A stretch of 64,000 nt of DNA from Capra hircus. Taxonomy: Eukaryota > Chordata > Mammalia > Artiodactyla > Bovidae. How positions within the stretch are numbered: position 1 is the first letter of the stretch; each line of letters starts with the position of its first letter. The notes beneath the pieces are model-generated. The model was given only the letters and a program-made list of their open reading frames with translations. It did not search any database and was not told the DNA's origin. The DNA is taken from assembly GCF_001704415.2 (NCBI RefSeq), contig NC_030817.1:32313550-32377549 (forward strand). The letters run 5' to 3'. Of this stretch, positions 48,156 to 60,560 are shown piece after piece. The position numbers and the translations under genes are program-made.

Positions 48156-48216
48156 TGCTTGGTGGGCTATAGTCCCTGGGGTTGCAATGATTTGGACACA
48201 ACTCAGCAACTAAACC
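48156..48216 (+). repeat. Bov-A 3' piece
   Basis: 'tggtgggctatagtccctggggttgcaatg' to 'cagcaactaaacc', bounded by AAACATGACA copies. Confidence 0.75.
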
Positions 48217-48226
48217 AAACATGACA

Positions 48227-48386
48227 TTCTAAGTGGCTTAGTGGTGAAGAATCTGCCTGCCAGTGCAAGAGATGCAGGAGACCCAGATTCAAACCCTGGG
48301 GCAGGAAGATCCCCTGGAGGAGAAAGTGGCAGCTGGTTCCAGTCCGTGGGGTCGCAAAAGAGACACAACCGAGCATGCGTGCACGC
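48227..48386 (+). repeat. Bov-tA SINE with internal deletion
   Basis: tRNA head joined to a shortened tail ('ggttccagtccgtggggtcgc'), bounded by AAACATGAC copies at 48217 and 48387. Confidence 0.82.
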
Positions 48387-49611
48387 AAACATGACGTAAT
48401 GGTTTTTATTAGAGCGAAGGGAAGCGGCCAACTTGGTTTGGGTGCTGTATGCAAGGGGAGTGGTAGCCTGTGCCCACTCACCGTGCCCTCGCCTCTGGGC
48501 TGAGACTGGAGCCTCTGTGGCCTCAGCACTCCTTCTTGGAGGGAGCATCTCAGTGAGGGCTCTTAGACCATGACTGAGTCGACCACCTGCCTCTCGCCCG
48601 TTCCTGGGCAGTTTGGAGCATTAGAGCTGAGTCTCAGGGCACCACCTAAAGAGTATGAACACGATGGTAACAGAGGCATCCTGGGTCTGTGCCCAGAGTT
48701 CATGTCTTTTTAGTGTCTCCGTCTTCTCTCCACTCCTGTTTTGGCCCTCTCTTCTGACTTCTTACTCCTTCCTCTTCTCTGAGACTTCACCTTTAAAGCA
48801 GGACGCTTTCTCTCATTGAAATTTTTTCTTTTTAAAATTTATTCAGAGTTGTGAGGGGCCTTGAACTGATGTTCGATTGCTATCTCTTATTCTGGGAACA
48901 TGGGAAAAATTAATAAAGCAAGACAACTCTTCTGACAAGATGGATTTGCCCAAAACAATGTTTTTTTCTTAAAACATTCTAAGACATAATATACTTTCTA
49001 CTTGAACACCAAAAATGTTAGAATGACTTCTCTTTTAATTTTCCAAGGTGAGAAAAACTCAACAATACTAAATGGCAAACATCCCTATAGACAGGCTTAT
49101 ACTTACAGACACTTTTGGCTTCTAGTCCTTTGGTTAGATAACACAGAAAGAATGATAAAGGTCCTATTAAAAAAAACAGATTGCTGAGTTGGGAAGGAAG
49201 TTGCACACATGGTCTTCTCTCACTGATATCCCAAGAAGGTTTCGCTGTCAAATTAGTGAGAGCTCTTCATTGGAACCCATAGCAACTGGCCTTAGAAAAA
49301 AGAACTTAATGAAAAGTTAGCAGGTGACTCACAGGACTAGAAGGCTGGAGAATCAGTCTGGGAAAATGGCCAGAACTCCAGCTGGCCAGCAGGACCCAAA
49401 GTCAAAGCCACGTCATCAACGGGACAGATTCTGAGGACACCCTGCTGTCCCTGCAGCCTCTGTCACCAGCCTCTGGACTCACTGCCACCAGCGTGACCTT
49501 AAATGGTTCTGTATGTTCACATCACCAGCTCAGGACTGAAAGACTTGAGAAGGTGCATCTGATTGCTAAGTGACAAAATGTCTGCATCCTAGTCTCAAGG
49601 GGGCTGGCAGA
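48387..49611. other. Intergenic with possible retrocopy end
   Basis: On the minus strand, AATAAA lies at 48410-48405 and a Lys/Arg-rich open stretch near 48820-48700 ends in a stop. I could not match it to a known protein. The rest is unrecognised. Confidence 0.25.
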
Positions 49612-49700
49612 GAGAATTTGTTCTTTTGTTTTATTACCACTGAGTTATAAGAATTCTTTGTATATATTGAGCATAAGTACTTTGTCTGAATATGTATTAC
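49612..49700 (-). repeat. Short L1 fragment
   Basis: 'ttgttcttttgttttattaccactgagttataagaattctttgtatatat' is the reverse of an L1 segment. Confidence 0.65.
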
Positions 49701-50085
49701 GGTATCTAAGATGGCTCTTCACCACGTCATGTCTGCTAATGCTGGAATATCCAAGATGGTTCCTTCATTCATAAGTTTGGAACCCAAGCTGGGAAGGCTG
49801 GAACACCTGGGACTGGCAGGCATCTCTCTCTTCATCCCCTCTCCATCGTGGATAGCTTAGGCTTCCTGACAGCACAGTAGTTTCAGAGTATGTAGTCCTT
49901 TTTTTAAATGGTGGTTGGATTCACTTAGAGCAAAGGTGTAAGCTACATAAGGCTTCTTATGACCTAGCCTTGGAGGTCAAAGAACACTACCTCCACTGCA
50001 TTCCATAGGTCAAAATTCACATTGAAAAGAATTGGACATCTCTTCTCAATAGAAGATATCACAAAGAATTTGTGGCCAACCTCTG
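49701..50085 (-). repeat. Old LTR-like relic
   Basis: 'ggcatctctctcttcatcccc...ttatgacctagccttggaggtc...cattccataggtc' matches the same old family as 43.8-44.2 kb. Non-coding. Confidence 0.45.
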
Positions 50086-50214
50086 AGACATGGTATAGAG
50101 ATCTCAACATTAGTGTCAACTATCAACTTATTCTTGATTGCTCAAACTCACTGAAATCATTAAATAACACTTATTAGCAAAAATGATAGTTTTCAAAGTA
50201 TTTGCATATATTTT

Positions 50215-50395
50215 GTCTTTTGACACCCTCACAAGAACCTGATGAGTTAAGCAGGTAGACATTAATATCCTCACTTACTGACACTGCTGAAGCCCAGTGA
50301 TATTGGTGCCTTGTTCACCAGAAAAGAATCACAACTAGAATCCAGACCTTTGGCCTCTAGTGCAGTGTCTTCTCCTATATGCCTTGTCATTTCTG
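50215..50395 (-). repeat. MIR fragment
   Basis: Reverse MIR order, strongly decayed ('gatattggtgccttg', 'ctagtgcagtgtctt'). Confidence 0.5.
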
Positions 50396-51016
50396 CTTAG
50401 GTATACAAATCCTCCTAATTCAATAAGCCTCTTCTTTCATAGGAAATCTAAGTTTGTGGTAGTCTTCAGTTACTAATGAATTATTTATTCATGAATTATC
50501 AGACAGGAAGAGCTGTCTATTTAAATAATTAGGTACTATTCAGTGAAATCCTATTAGAACCAAAAGTTCTGTGGTTGTAAGGAATGAGAATGAATGAGCT
50601 GATGTAAAATTGCACCTCTATTTAGTGACAGTACTATGCATATGATTAAAAAATAAAGAAGCCAAAATTTTATTTACTGACAGAGAAATTCTAAGAGTCC
50701 ACTGTAATTGAGAAAAGCAAATTGCAGAGCCTTATGTAAATACATACACAAGAATGCATATAAACATATATATTTTTCAGAAATGCGTTTGTTAGTACAC
50801 GTACAAAAAATCCTCTAAAGGTGATGCTAATAGTGTTATATTTTAAGCATTCTAGACTGCTTGAATTTGAGTATATATCATTCTTGAATAATTTATTAAT
50901 GAAAGATTTTTAATCCCTTCAGTCCTTTCAGAAATACATAATTATCTGATTTAAGCATCTTCACACCTTTTATAGTCCTAAGTAAGGTACAGGAATAAAC
51001 AAATGAACAAGCGAAA
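50396..51016. other. AT-rich intergenic
   Basis: Nothing recognised. Confidence 0.4.
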
Positions 51017-51135
51017 CTACTGCAGTGGGTTGCCAGTTTCTTCTCCAGGGGATCTTCCCAACCCCGAGATCGAACCCGAGTCTCTTGTGTCTCCTGCACT
51101 GCAGGCGGATTCATTAGCACTGGGCCACCTGGGAA
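51017..51135 (-). repeat. Bov-tA head fragment
   Basis: 'gtgggttgccagtttcttctccaggggatc' to 'gggccacctggga'. Confidence 0.85.
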
Positions 51136-51754
51136 CAAAACTACAGATGGTATCATATCAAGAAAAGAAATCCTATATTTGTTGATTCACCTCCCAATAG
51201 ACATTACTGAGATAGTATCTTTTTGGTACTCAGCATAGGGCAATGTGTTCTTAAACAAAACAATACAAAAGTACCCTTTGGGCTCAACATAATTGTCTTC
51301 CAGAAACTCACTGGTTTGGAACTCAAAAGAGACAGGCATTTCTTTGCAAACCAAGAAGTGACCGTTGTTCACAGATCTCAAAAGACAATAAAAGAAATAG
51401 CGAACCAGCTTGGACCTGGACATTAAACTTCACCTAAAAGGCATTCCAGTTTACATTGAGTTATTTAGAAATTCCAAACCAAACTGTGGCCCCGCTATGT
51501 CATAAACCAGGCAAAGGAGGACCTGGGAGATTGGCAAAGCTGGCTGGGCTAAAATAAAGTGAAACTCCTTTCCTATATATCTTCAATTTGGGAATAAAAT
51601 AGAGTTCAAAGAGCCAAAGGTCAGGGTCTGGACAGGAATACCGTCTGGGACGGGTGCTCAAGATAGGAGCATTGTGGATCAAGCCAGGAGGGGGGTGATC
51701 CAAATTGGTTAGGATTGAGAACTAGAGCCTGTGGAGAGACATCAAACACAAACC
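51136..51754. other. Intergenic
   Basis: Overlapping short open frames on both strands lack any known motif. Confidence 0.4.
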
Positions 51755-51965
51755 CAGTTAGTGATAATGACCTGCCATTTGTTCAGTGACAGCCATGCTG
51801 TCACTTTTCATACATTATCTCACAGCCCGCAGTCTCCTCACAAACAGGGTCTGAGCTTCTTCAGATGATGACACAGACTTAGAAGGGCCCAGGCCATGAG
51901 TGACAAAACCAAAATTCAAGCCCAGACCTTTCTCAAAGCCTATATTCTTTCCAACAGACCAAACT
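51755..51965 (-). repeat. MIR
   Basis: Reverse MIR: 'atacattatctcacagcc...gacacagacttagaagg...caagcccagacctttctc'. Confidence 0.6.
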
Positions 51966-52902
51966 GGTGGTCTAAAGGATCCAAGAGAATTTTGTGAGAA
52001 TAGAGAAGTCAGGAACCATGAGACTTAGGGGTGGGCCGACGTGCCAGTTCCATCAGGTCCACTTGTTCTTGACTTCTCCTGGAAACACAGGCTATTTTGA
52101 TGTATTCTTTTCATATAGTATCTGGGTACACCTGCCTAGTGGGTGTCGCATCTTCACAGAGTCATGGGGCAGATGAAGTGAGACGAATATGATGGTGTTC
52201 CAGAAGTAGCCAGGCTCCTCTGCCAAGCGTCAGGTTGGATGTAAAAGGTAGAGAGAAAAGGAAGAGAGAGGGTACCAGAGTCGATGACTGAATAATGAAG
52301 CATGAGCCCCAGGCTCTGTCTAGATGCCCCTGAGAGTCCCTTTTCTAAGAGGAAGACCACACACAAAGACGTGATGAAAAATTGTGGAGCCTGACCGAGA
52401 AGGAAAACCAAATGAGAAATGCATTTTGAGAAGGATATCATTAGCACATCAAGTGCCAAAGGAAGGATAAACTAGAGGAGGACTGAGATAAAGCCCGAAC
52501 TTGGACATGAGAAGGGCACAGATGACCTTTGAGAGGGGAGATCTGGGGTCTTTGAGAGGACACGTCAAAATACAGTGACCTAAGGTAGGGGTGGAAATGT
52601 TGAAATAAACCTGACTTTGTCAAGAAGCGTGATCATCAGAAATAGATGGTGAACAAGTCAAAGGCAGGGGATCAGTCTTGGATTAGAGAAATTGTGAAAG
52701 GAGATATAGATGAGGGAGGAAGAGTCATGATTCAGAGATGTAAGACAGAGGAATTAACTGGTGGAGTGTGGTCCCAGATGAATGGGGAGGGTAAGGATTC
52801 TGCACAGTGAGAGAATCTTTCCTTAAAGCAGATGGAGGAGAGAAATAAGACTGATGATCAAGCAGACATGTGAAGGGATTTTTTTAGGTATTTTTCATTG
52901 GT

Positions 52903-52904
<2 letters not shown>
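51966..52904. other. Purine-rich intergenic block
   Basis: 52.2-52.85 kb is strikingly rich in GA on the plus strand. No gene recognised. Confidence 0.4.

Positions 52905-52946
<42 letters not shown>
52905..52946. repeat. (TA)n microsatellite
   Basis: About 21 TA units. Confidence 0.95.
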
Positions 52947-52948
<2 letters not shown>

Positions 52949-53224
52949 TTTACTATTACTATACCAGAAGGATGGACTTGATTCAAGAAAAGGGCACAGA
53001 ATAGCAGAAAGGAGTTCAAGTTCCTAGCTTTGTTCCTTATTATCTCTGTGACTTGGACAAATTTTCTGAGCTTTGCTTTGTTCACCTTTAAATTAGGATG
53101 ATTATCTATGTCCTGACTCCCCAGTTGATTCCCAAGTTAAATATCTAGAAATTCAGATTTGTTAAGTCATTGGTAGTTTGCAACTGGCCATGGTGTGAGC
53201 ATTTACACAGAAAGTAAAATCTCA

Positions 53225-53402
53225 AGCTGAAAGGGAGAGGGTCTTTTAAAACACTTTATTCATGGTGGACGCAAGCAGGCAGGACTCGAGGCACAGGGAC
53301 TCCCAGCCTCACCAGAGCCGCCCTTGTCGCAAGCGTGGCCCAGAGGCAGAGACACTGGACGTAAAACATAAAGGTCATCCTGCTGGTGGTTGAATGAAGT
53401 CT
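53225..53402 (-). other. Possible retrocopy or transcript 3' end
   Basis: Minus strand carries CCACCATGAATAAAGTGTTTT at the low-coordinate end, a canonical AATAAA, preceded by GC-richer sequence unlike its surroundings. No protein recognised and no A-tail after it. Confidence 0.25.
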
Positions 53403-53403
53403 T

Positions 53404-53722
53404 GGACTTCCCTGGTGGTCCAGTGGTTGAGAATCCTCCTGCCAATGCAGGCGACGTGGTTTAGATCCCTGGTCTGGGAAGATCCCACATGCCGCAGGTC
53501 AGCTAAGCCCATGCACCACAAGTACTGAGCCTGCTCGCCAGAGCCTGGGAGCCAAAGCTACGGAAGGCCGAGAGCCTGCGCTCTGCAGCAAGAGAAGCCG
53601 CCGTGATGGGAAGCCCGGACACCGCAACCACAGAGGAGCCCTGCTCGCTGCAACAGAGAAAGCCCGCACACAGCAGCGCGGACCCAGTACAGCCAGAAAT
53701 GAATAAGTTAAAAAAAAAAAAC
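53404..53722 (+). repeat. Long CHR-type SINE
   Basis: Head 'gacttccctggtggtccagtgg', extended body with repeated 'gccgc/gcaacc' phrases, A-tail at 53710-53722. Confidence 0.88.
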
Positions 53723-53929
53723 CAGAAGTCTTCTCTCCTAGACCCTCACTATCCTATTGACTGTTAAATCAGCTCCCACAAAAATTACAGTGAAAAAATC
53801 CCCTTGACCTCTCCCTATATACCTCAGGTTCCAACTGCAGTAAGAATTTATTCATATCACTCTTGAGAGTGAACCAGTTAACATTTGCAGAGCAGGAAAA
53901 AGATGAAAGATACATTAATAAGAGCACCG

Positions 53930-54060
53930 GGCATGCACTGGGGGCTGCTCATCCTCTGGGCACTTAGCAATCACAAATCATTTCAACGGCTGTTTGCAAA
54001 GTATTATCGGTCCGTTCCCAGTGCAAACAACCTCCACTTTACAAGGGAATTCTAATCCCA
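53930..54060 (-). repeat. MIR-like fragment
   Basis: 'cactttacaagggaatt' and upstream phrases suggest a decayed reverse MIR. Confidence 0.4.
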
Positions 54061-54489
54061 AACTATCTTGTCATTTTAAAAACATTACTTTTCAAGACCT
54101 GGCATTATGCTGAGTTGCTCTTTTAAAAGATTAAGGAGAATCCTTGTAGTTTAAAATAACTAAAGGCAAGAGCCACTTTTAATATGTACTGTGTAAGAAT
54201 TTTTTCTTTTTAGAGAAAAATTTTAATTATAGAAGTAACACACCAATACAGACTCATTATAGGAAAAATCCAAACAACACATTTAAAGTAAAAGTCTTCC
54301 TGGCCCTCTTCCCACTGAATTTCCCTCCTTGGAGGTGACCAGGATATTAATTTGGTATATCCTTCCTTCCCTTTTACTCTTCATTTATAATTAGTGTTTT
54401 GAATTATAAATGGCTCTCAGTACAACTATTAGAGTGTATGGTTTAGTCAGAGATTCCTTGTCTCCTCCTCTTTTTATAAAGGCTCTAGA

Positions 54490-54733
54490 GGGACTTCCCT
54501 GGTGGTCCACTGGTTAAGAATCTGCCTGCCAATGCAGGAGACAAGGGTTCAAACCTTGGTCCGGGAAGATTCCATGTGCCACGGGGCAATTAAGCCAGAG
54601 TACCAAGACTACTGAGCCTGCACTCTAGAGCTCATGCTCTGCAACAAGAGAAGCCACTACTGTGAAAAGCCTACACGTTGCAACTAGAGAAAAACCCGAG
54701 CAACAGTGAAGGTACAAAAATAAATAAATAAAA
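54490..54733 (+). repeat. CHR-type SINE
   Basis: 'gacttccctggtggtccactggttaagaatctgcc' to (AAAT)n tail. Confidence 0.9.
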
Positions 54734-56089
54734 TTATCAGGTCTCTAGTCCCATCACTAGGGCCCCACTTGCATGACCTAATCTAACCTTAATCACCTCC
54801 CCCAAACCTGACAGTTTCCTAATATATCCCCATGGGGATAAGGTTCAGTGTATGAATTTGGGGAGAACACAAACATGCACTCCATAACAGGGGAGGTTCC
54901 ATATTTCCCCAGAGGACATGAGATATACAGAGAACCCTTCAGAAAGTTTATCGTCCTCTTTGCACCACGTGAGGATACAAGAATTCTGCAACTAGGAGAG
55001 TGTGCTCACCTGACAATTTGGCACCCTGATCTTGGAACTAGAAGAACTAGAAGAACCAGAACTAGAAGACATAAATTCCTGCTGTTTATTAATGGAAAAA
55101 AAAAAAGTTTATCATCAGGAAATGTTAACAATTTCAAAATTAGCTACACACGTTAGGGGAACCAAGAACTTGTTACTTTTCCCTTAAGAAACAAGAGATG
55201 TCTACAGAATGGGAGAGGAATGTGATCCAGCAGCTTCCCTCTATAAACATTCTTAGCATCCAGCGTCCCTGAGCTGTTCCAGCGCCCCAGAACCCTCTTG
55301 TGACAAGCCTGAAGAGAGCTGGCATTTCCAAACTGTGCAGTTCAAGCTCCAGAGCGTACAGAATGATGCATTCAGCTAAGTAGACGCTGTCGGCTGCTCC
55401 CCGCCCGCCCTCTCCCCCTCTGAAGTTTCCATTACCCAAGGGCTTTGATCTGGTAAACAAATCTGAGTCCAATCACATGGCAAAGGTTCCCTTTCTCTCT
55501 CCTCTCTGTGCTTGGGAGAACTGAACAATTAACAAATAGAGTGTGTTCTGGGACAGTTCATGATTTTGTACCTGATTTGGGGAGACTGCAAAGCAGCCCT
55601 TGCACACAGTCTCTTTTGCCAGCTTCCTCCCTCCCCTTCCCCCTTCCTAAGCCCTGGGATTCCCCCTAGGGATTTTATAGAAACCAGCCCATCTGGAATA
55701 CTCTGCTGACAGAAAGTCAGTAATTGATGCCAGCCGGAGAAAGCACAACTTCTGCAACTGCTTTAATTCCAGAAAAAGTCTTGCCTGCCTTGCAGCATTC
55801 ACTTGAGCCAGGCGTTGCTTCATCCGGCCGGGTACCCTCAAGCACCTGAGAAAGTTTCCAGAACCCAGTGCGCAGTGGATGTCAGGCTGAATTAATTGCA
55901 CTGAAGGCATTTGATCTCTCTGAATCTCATTTGAAGATGGGAATAACCATACATACTTCACAGTGTAAGGATTTCTTTAACCATATTGTTTAGCTTCTCA
56001 AAAAAATCTATTCGGTCCCTATGTCCCTAAAGGATAAATGGGATGCAGTTTCTTGCAGTTAAGTGTCCAAGAGGCGTGGAGCTTACTGG
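54734..56089. other. Mostly unique intergenic block
   Basis: A short AGAAGAAC-type tandem run at about 55037-55070. The part 55180-55560 is a candidate regulatory block. Confidence 0.4.
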
Positions 56090-56320
56090 ATGAGTGCTAT
56101 TGAGTGGGATACTTCATCTCTCTGAGTTTCAGTTTCTTCATTTGTAAATACAGAAAAATAATATCTACTTTAGAGGTTAATGTGGAGCAATGAGAAGACA
56201 TGTAAAGTTCATGATACAAGTATTGCCCACAGTAACTGTTCTAGAAATGTTAACTATTAGTCTTATGTGCATAATCTGTACACTGTGGGCACATGACTGG
56301 AAATCAGTAAATGGTAAGTG
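56090..56320 (+). repeat. MIR
   Basis: 'ttcatctctctgagtttcagtttcttcatttgtaaa' core, decayed tail. Confidence 0.7.
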
Positions 56321-56339
56321 GATAAGTCTATGAGAGAAC

Positions 56340-56600
56340 ACAGCTGTATCAGTTAGGAATGTGTTTGGCTGCATGTGATAAACGCTGCTAGAGTGACTAA
56401 ACCAAGAAGCTGGTTATTTCTCTCATGTAATACAAAACCAGATGTAGGCAACCCAGGGCTGAGAGAACCGTTCAAGGAAGTCATCAGGGACCCAGGCCCT
56501 TTCTGAGCACATGGCCTCATTCTCAGATCTGCTGTTTCATCCAGGAAGAGGTGGGGAAGGGCTTCAGTTGCCTCATCTATAAAATGAGAATAAGCTCACT
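56340..56600. repeat. Old mammalian repeat relic
   Basis: 'ggctgcatgtgataaacgctgctagagtgactaaacc...ttatttctctcatgtaa' follows a common dispersed pattern; family not named. Confidence 0.4.
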
Positions 56601-56666
56601 CTCTTTCTACTGAATAAAAAAAAAAGGAAATCACAGACAACACTAGCAGATGATGACATTTTTGAA

Positions 56667-56690
56667 ACAAACAAACAAACAAACAACACA
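56667..56690. repeat. (AAAC)n microsatellite
   Basis: About six units. Confidence 0.9.
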
Positions 56691-57559
56691 ATGAAACAAA
56701 AACTGGTTGGAGTGAGGAAATAAGACTTTTGTTGTTAGTTCTATGGAAGTCTCTACTTTTGTACATATTTGTACATGTATATATTCATGTATTACTTATC
56801 TAATAAAATTAATGATTGTAACTGCAATAGTGGAAACATAAAATTGTGTACACATAGGGTAAAGTTTGGAGAGGATTCTAGAAATATGAAAATGGTAGCT
56901 GAGTCAGACTGGTGAAATTATAGAAAACTTCCTTATTTGTGCTATTATTGCTATTTTAGAAATGCAATAAATATGATGTACACAAGTTGTTCACACAAGG
57001 CATAGGTAGATTTCTGTAACAACCCAAGTTGGGCATTTTTAAAAGGTAACTGTGATTTTGCTGACTGTGAGATCAGACCAGTACAGCCTCAGTTGGGACT
57101 GAAGTTTAACAGAGATTATCTGGGATGCTTGAAACCAAATTATTTCACTTGAACTTGGTAAAAAAAAAGCTGTCTCTCCAGTTTCATTTTTCTCTTTAAT
57201 CTCCAGCATCAACAGCCAAAACACAGGACAAGGATTAGAATGGTCACTACTTTCTCTGTCACTGAGATCCTGTCCACACTGTGGCAGAGGGTGTTCTGTG
57301 CTTAGGCCGCAGAGCTATGCTGCTCATTACTGCCCAGCAAGGAAGGTGGCCTAGGGAGAACGGAGTCTGCCAGACAAGGGACTTAGCACTGCCCTGCAAC
57401 TCTGCCATACCATTTCCAAATGGAAGGCCATTACCTGGATCATTAACCTTGACTCCTATATAAACCTAGTCACCCAAAGCAGCTCAAAATAAAGCAGTTA
57501 TTCTGGAAGACTCCAAGTAGGGTACAAAAATGCTGGTCAGGAGGTCCCTGCTAGAACAT
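56691..57559. other. Intergenic
   Basis: Nothing recognised. Confidence 0.4.
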
Positions 57560-57780
57560 TCAAAACTAGCCCTCACTCACTGACTTGGTGCCAAGAACTG
57601 GGCTATCCACTTACATTTGGGATTTCAGCTCATCCTCTTTGTGACATTGTGAGGTAGACACACACACACCCCATTGTACAGAAAGTCTAAATTACTTACT
57701 TACTCAAGACCACATAGCCCATCAAAGGAAAGAGCTAGAACTCTAGCCCAACAATTTTGAGGACTACGAAGCCCATACTT
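57560..57780 (-). repeat. MIR
   Basis: Reverse MIR: 'ttggtgccaagaactgggc...cattgtacagaaag...actcaagaccacatagcc'. Contains a small (CA)n. Confidence 0.65.
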
Positions 57781-58654
57781 TTAACTTGCTCAACATTTTT
57801 CACATGCATTTGTATTTGAACAGAGTTCTTTGAAACAAAGTACCCATGCAAATTTGAGGAGCATGTTTTTCATGTTGGTGGTGGTGCGGGTGGTGGGGGT
57901 GGGCAGGTACTCAAAAAGTTCTCTGAATATACTCAATGAAATACTCATGAAAAAGGAGCTGGGCTTAAGTCAACCCAAGTGTGTACAACAAGGCCTTTAG
58001 GCAGTTGGGTGTGTTTTCCCCCCCAGCAATATATCACCCAAACCACAGTAGCCTTAATGTATGACTTTAATATATTACCAGGGAAAAATGTTCCAGTGAT
58101 TTACTGGGGTACACATCATTGGTATTATGAGGCAGCATTAATCAAAGCTATGGAGTTGGCTTCTGAAAACCATTAGGTAAATCCCAAGCTCTACACTTAA
58201 TGTATTCACCTTGGGCCACGTTCTGGAAGGAATGAAAAGATTTCACTGCCTTTCCATTAGTAAAATTAATGTGTTTCTTGAAATTTTTAAGGTACATTTA
58301 AAGATGAACAATCGTTAAAAGCTCTCTTCACCAAGAGTCTCTCTAAAGGGAGAAAGGCCAATCCCCTAGTCATGTGTTCTAAGGAGGGAGACCTGCCCTG
58401 GATTTCTAGTTTAGTTGCCAACCACAACAACCAAAATATAAAACCCAGAGTCATTCACTTTTAAAAAATAGTTTAACACTAATTGTTGGAGGGATAGCTT
58501 GTAAATACGAAGATCCTAAAAAGCAAACTCTGATGAAGGACATTGTAGAATGCGGGCCCATGGACACCAGATGAACAGCAGGGTCAAGAGTACAAGCTGT
58601 TTCTTCTCTGTGAATACTTTCTCCTCATGGACTATCCCCTGCTGAAAACACGCA
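57781..58654. other. Intergenic
   Basis: G-rich run at about 57873-57906. The short frame at 57979-58176 has no recognisable domain. Confidence 0.4.
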
Positions 58655-58660
58655 CATGTG

Positions 58661-58702
<42 letters not shown>
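58655..58702. repeat. (CA)n microsatellite with CG-rich start
   Basis: 'cacgcgcgca' followed by about 17 CA units; Z-DNA potential. Confidence 0.95.
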
Positions 58703-58703
<1 letters not shown>

Positions 58704-60374
58704 CACAGTCCATTTACTCCTCGAAATGGAGAGTAGCCTGGCAGGGCTGTCAGTGCTGTCAAGAAGAGGAAGGGGTTCCCAGGATAAAGAATAAACCCTG
58801 GCGCTTTCCTACATTTTACTTTCTCACTGTACCAAGCAGCCCCAATACAGTGCAAGGCGGCTTACATTTCTCTGTAATTTGAAGTATGTTCTTACTTGAA
58901 AAACTGACCAACCAAAATAAAAGGGATATTCATTAGAGCTCTGTTACTGCTTCTGGATTTGCTCCAAAGGGCCAGTGTCTCCCGAGTCTGTCCAAGCTGC
59001 CTCAGGCCTGTGTGTGCGGGAGCCGCTCACCTGCACCCCACGCCCCAACTTCGGGTCACCCCACGCCCTGAGAGAGGCATGCCAAGGTAGGGAGTGTGTG
59101 TGGCCTAGCAGAGGGAATTGTTGAAGAGAGAGACAGTAGTCAGTGTCCTTTCCAGGGAAATATCTCTGATGGTGAAAGAAAAAGAAAAGAGGCCAAATGA
59201 CTGTAGGCCTGGGCAGCATTTTAAATTTGAGAGACAAGGAGTTCTTGCTCTCATGAAGCTAAGGGGACCACTAGACATGAATCAAATAAAAACACAAATA
59301 AAATGTTAATTATCAGACACTCTGCAGCCTTTGTACTAATCACTGTTTCCTTCAAAAAACTCCCTGGACTGCATTGGGAAATAACACTTTTCAAGAGTTT
59401 AGCAGTTTCCTTAGTCTCCTTCTTCCTCCTGCAGGAACAACCTTATCTTTATTTAGAATTTATTTCACCAGTTTACATTCTTTAAGAGCAGATGTTCCAC
59501 CTGACCTCACAGAGCTGCACTTGCCAGCAGAGTGTCACTATTCTGAGCCGATTACCTTGTCGTGTTCTAAAGAGCCCTACTTCAGAAACAGGTTACTAAC
59601 TAGATATTTTAGAACTTAACACATCATTAAAAAAGGAAAACTACAAGTGAGCTCATCAAGTGTTGGTGGATGTTTGAAGTGAGACTTTATTAAAAGTGGC
59701 TGTGTGCCTACTATCGATAGCTCTACACATGTCTCTTCTATAACATAAAAATTGTCCTATTAATTTTTATTTCCAGATTCTTACTCAATGGGAGGGTGAT
59801 CACTATGAAACATGCCTGCATCCTAGACAAAGTAACATTTAACATATGGTCTGTGAACCTTGAAGAGGCTATGTGTTCCCCTTCATTTTCATGGATACTA
59901 AATTCTCTAATAACCTTTACAGCTTCTCAAGAAATCATTTATTTGATTCTTTATTCACCTAAATGCACTTCAGGAGCAGAAAATATCTATGTCAGGGTGA
60001 GGCAGAGGGATGTGAAACATCTTCTTTCATAAAGTAATTTCCTAATTCTGCCTGGCATGTTGATTGAGCAGAACTGATTCATGAGCTGGTCTACAGGACA
60101 GAACTCTACTTCACGTCCATTGTCTGAAGCTCATTGTTCCTTGATCCCCAGATGACACCTCAAGTGAACCCACAGCTTATCCATTCACTCTTAGATGATA
60201 AGCAATAGTATGATAACATGATTGATTATTGTATTACTATTAATTCTTAGATTATAAGTAAAATCACAATAAAAGCAGGAGCTATCCATTCATCCTTGTT
60301 AACAAAAAGTTCCCTGATGACTGAGGGGAAAAAAAAAAAATCACAAAAATCCCAGATGAATATTTTTTAAAGAA
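58703..60374. other. Intergenic
   Basis: No gene or young repeat recognised in 1.7 kb. Confidence 0.4.
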
Positions 60375-60560
60375 TGGGGCTTCCCTGGAGGTCAAGTGGG
60401 TAAGACTCCGCACTTAGAAAGCACTGGGCTTGGGTTCGATCCCTGGTTGGGAAGCTAGATCCCATGCACCACAACTAAGAGTTCACATGCTGTAACTAAG
60501 TCCCATGTGTTGCAACTAACACCCAGGGCAGCCAAATAAATAAATAAATAATTTAAAATT
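60375..60560 (+). repeat. CHR-type SINE
   Basis: 'ggcttccctggaggtcaagtgggtaagactccgc', 'gggttcgatccctgg', ends (AAAT)n. Confidence 0.9.
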
